Source: Clostridia bacterium
GTDB taxonomy: Bacteria > Bacillota > Clostridia > Oscillospirales > Butyricicoccaceae
DNA length: 5,467 bases
NCBI GenBank assembly: GCA_017396925.1
Contig: JAFQKM010000117.1
Coordinates: 1-5,467 of the forward strand
Direction of reading: 5' to 3'
Below, piece after piece: positions 5,320 through 5,467 of this stretch. The position numbers and the translations under genes are program-made. Position 1 is the stretch's first letter. Each line of letters starts with the position of its first letter. The notes beneath the pieces were generated by a model. That model had not been told where the DNA came from. It saw only the letters and a program-made list of their open reading frames with translations, and ran no database searches.

Positions 5320-5467
5320 TCAAAGTTCATGGTTTTTGTGCTCTGTTTCCATCTGTTCCAGCAATTCCTTTTCGTTGTAAACCATGCCGTCCTCGTCCAC
5401 CGATGTCACGGCTTCTTCCACGATACCGTCCCTGTGTTTGTTCAGTTCCAGGGCGATGTGGTGCGCC
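5320..5467 (-). CDS. C-terminal end of an unrecognised protein (5' part beyond the window)
   Basis: The minus strand is open from the right edge to TGA (5320-5322), giving the last 48 residues. They begin AHHIALELNKHRDGIVEEAV and end in LLEQMETEHKNHEL: acidic/basic, hydrophilic and probably helical, as expected for the soluble C-terminal tail of a cytoplasmic protein. I do not recognise the family. The opposite strand is also open from an ATG at 5329, but its translation (rich in Phe, Val and His) looks like an antisense shadow. The gene converges on guaA, with the guaA terminator between them. It ends in TGA, whereas the three complete genes here use TAA, and it favours GTG and GAA over the GTC-rich usage nearby, a slight hint of separate origin on very few codons. 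Confidence 0.55.
   Translation of the reverse strand, partial: AHHIALELNKHRDGIVEEAVTSVDEDGMVYNEKELLEQMETEHKNHEL

Noticed and set aside
1..5467. CRISPR array, tRNA, rRNA, insertion sequence or toxin-antitoxin pair
   Set aside because: No regularly spaced repeats, tRNA-like cloverleaf, rRNA segments, transposase motifs or terminal inverted repeats were seen on either strand.
5329..5467. Plus-strand open frame from ATG 5329 to the right edge
   Set aside because: The translation is dominated by Phe, Val, His and Cys, as expected for an antisense shadow, has no good ribosome binding site, and the minus-strand reading gives a normal hydrophilic protein end.

Overview
The window looks like ordinary chromosomal DNA from a GC-rich anaerobic member of the Bacillota, probably Clostridia (by eye 55-60% GC in the genes). 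The grounds are strong AGGAGG-type ribosome binding sites, a secreted protein with S-layer homology (SLH) repeats, an aldo/keto reductase carrying a ferredoxin-type domain with two [4Fe-4S] motifs, a TTG start codon and T-rich intrinsic terminators. The genus cannot be fixed from this sequence.

Layout: bases 1-1211 (minus strand) hold the N-terminal 403 residues of an exported SLH protein whose 3' end lies beyond the left edge. A 127-base divergent promoter region (1212-1338) separates it from an aldo/keto reductase with a C-terminal two-cluster ferredoxin domain (1339-2295, plus), which is closed by a strong terminator with a C(UUCG)G loop. A 138-base AT-rich leader with a possible operator precedes a zinc-dependent medium-chain alcohol/polyol dehydrogenase (2480-3508, plus), which has its own terminator. 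guaA (GMP synthase, 3691-5235, plus) follows with its own extended -10 promoter and its own terminator. The last 178 bases change character: a tandem 9-bp direct repeat, then the last 48 codons of an unrecognised minus-strand gene that converges on guaA and runs off the right edge.

The genes do not form one operon. Each plus-strand gene is followed by a convincing intrinsic terminator and preceded by a plausible promoter, so they are best read as four or five independent transcription units. The two oxidoreductases could both serve fermentative carbonyl/alcohol metabolism, but nothing here joins them in one pathway. guaA is housekeeping purine synthesis. I found no clear new multi-gene system. 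The places most worth a second look are the region after guaA (the 3' end of guaA is a known integration site for genomic islands), the AT-rich regulatory region before the dehydrogenase, and the domain make-up of the SLH protein.
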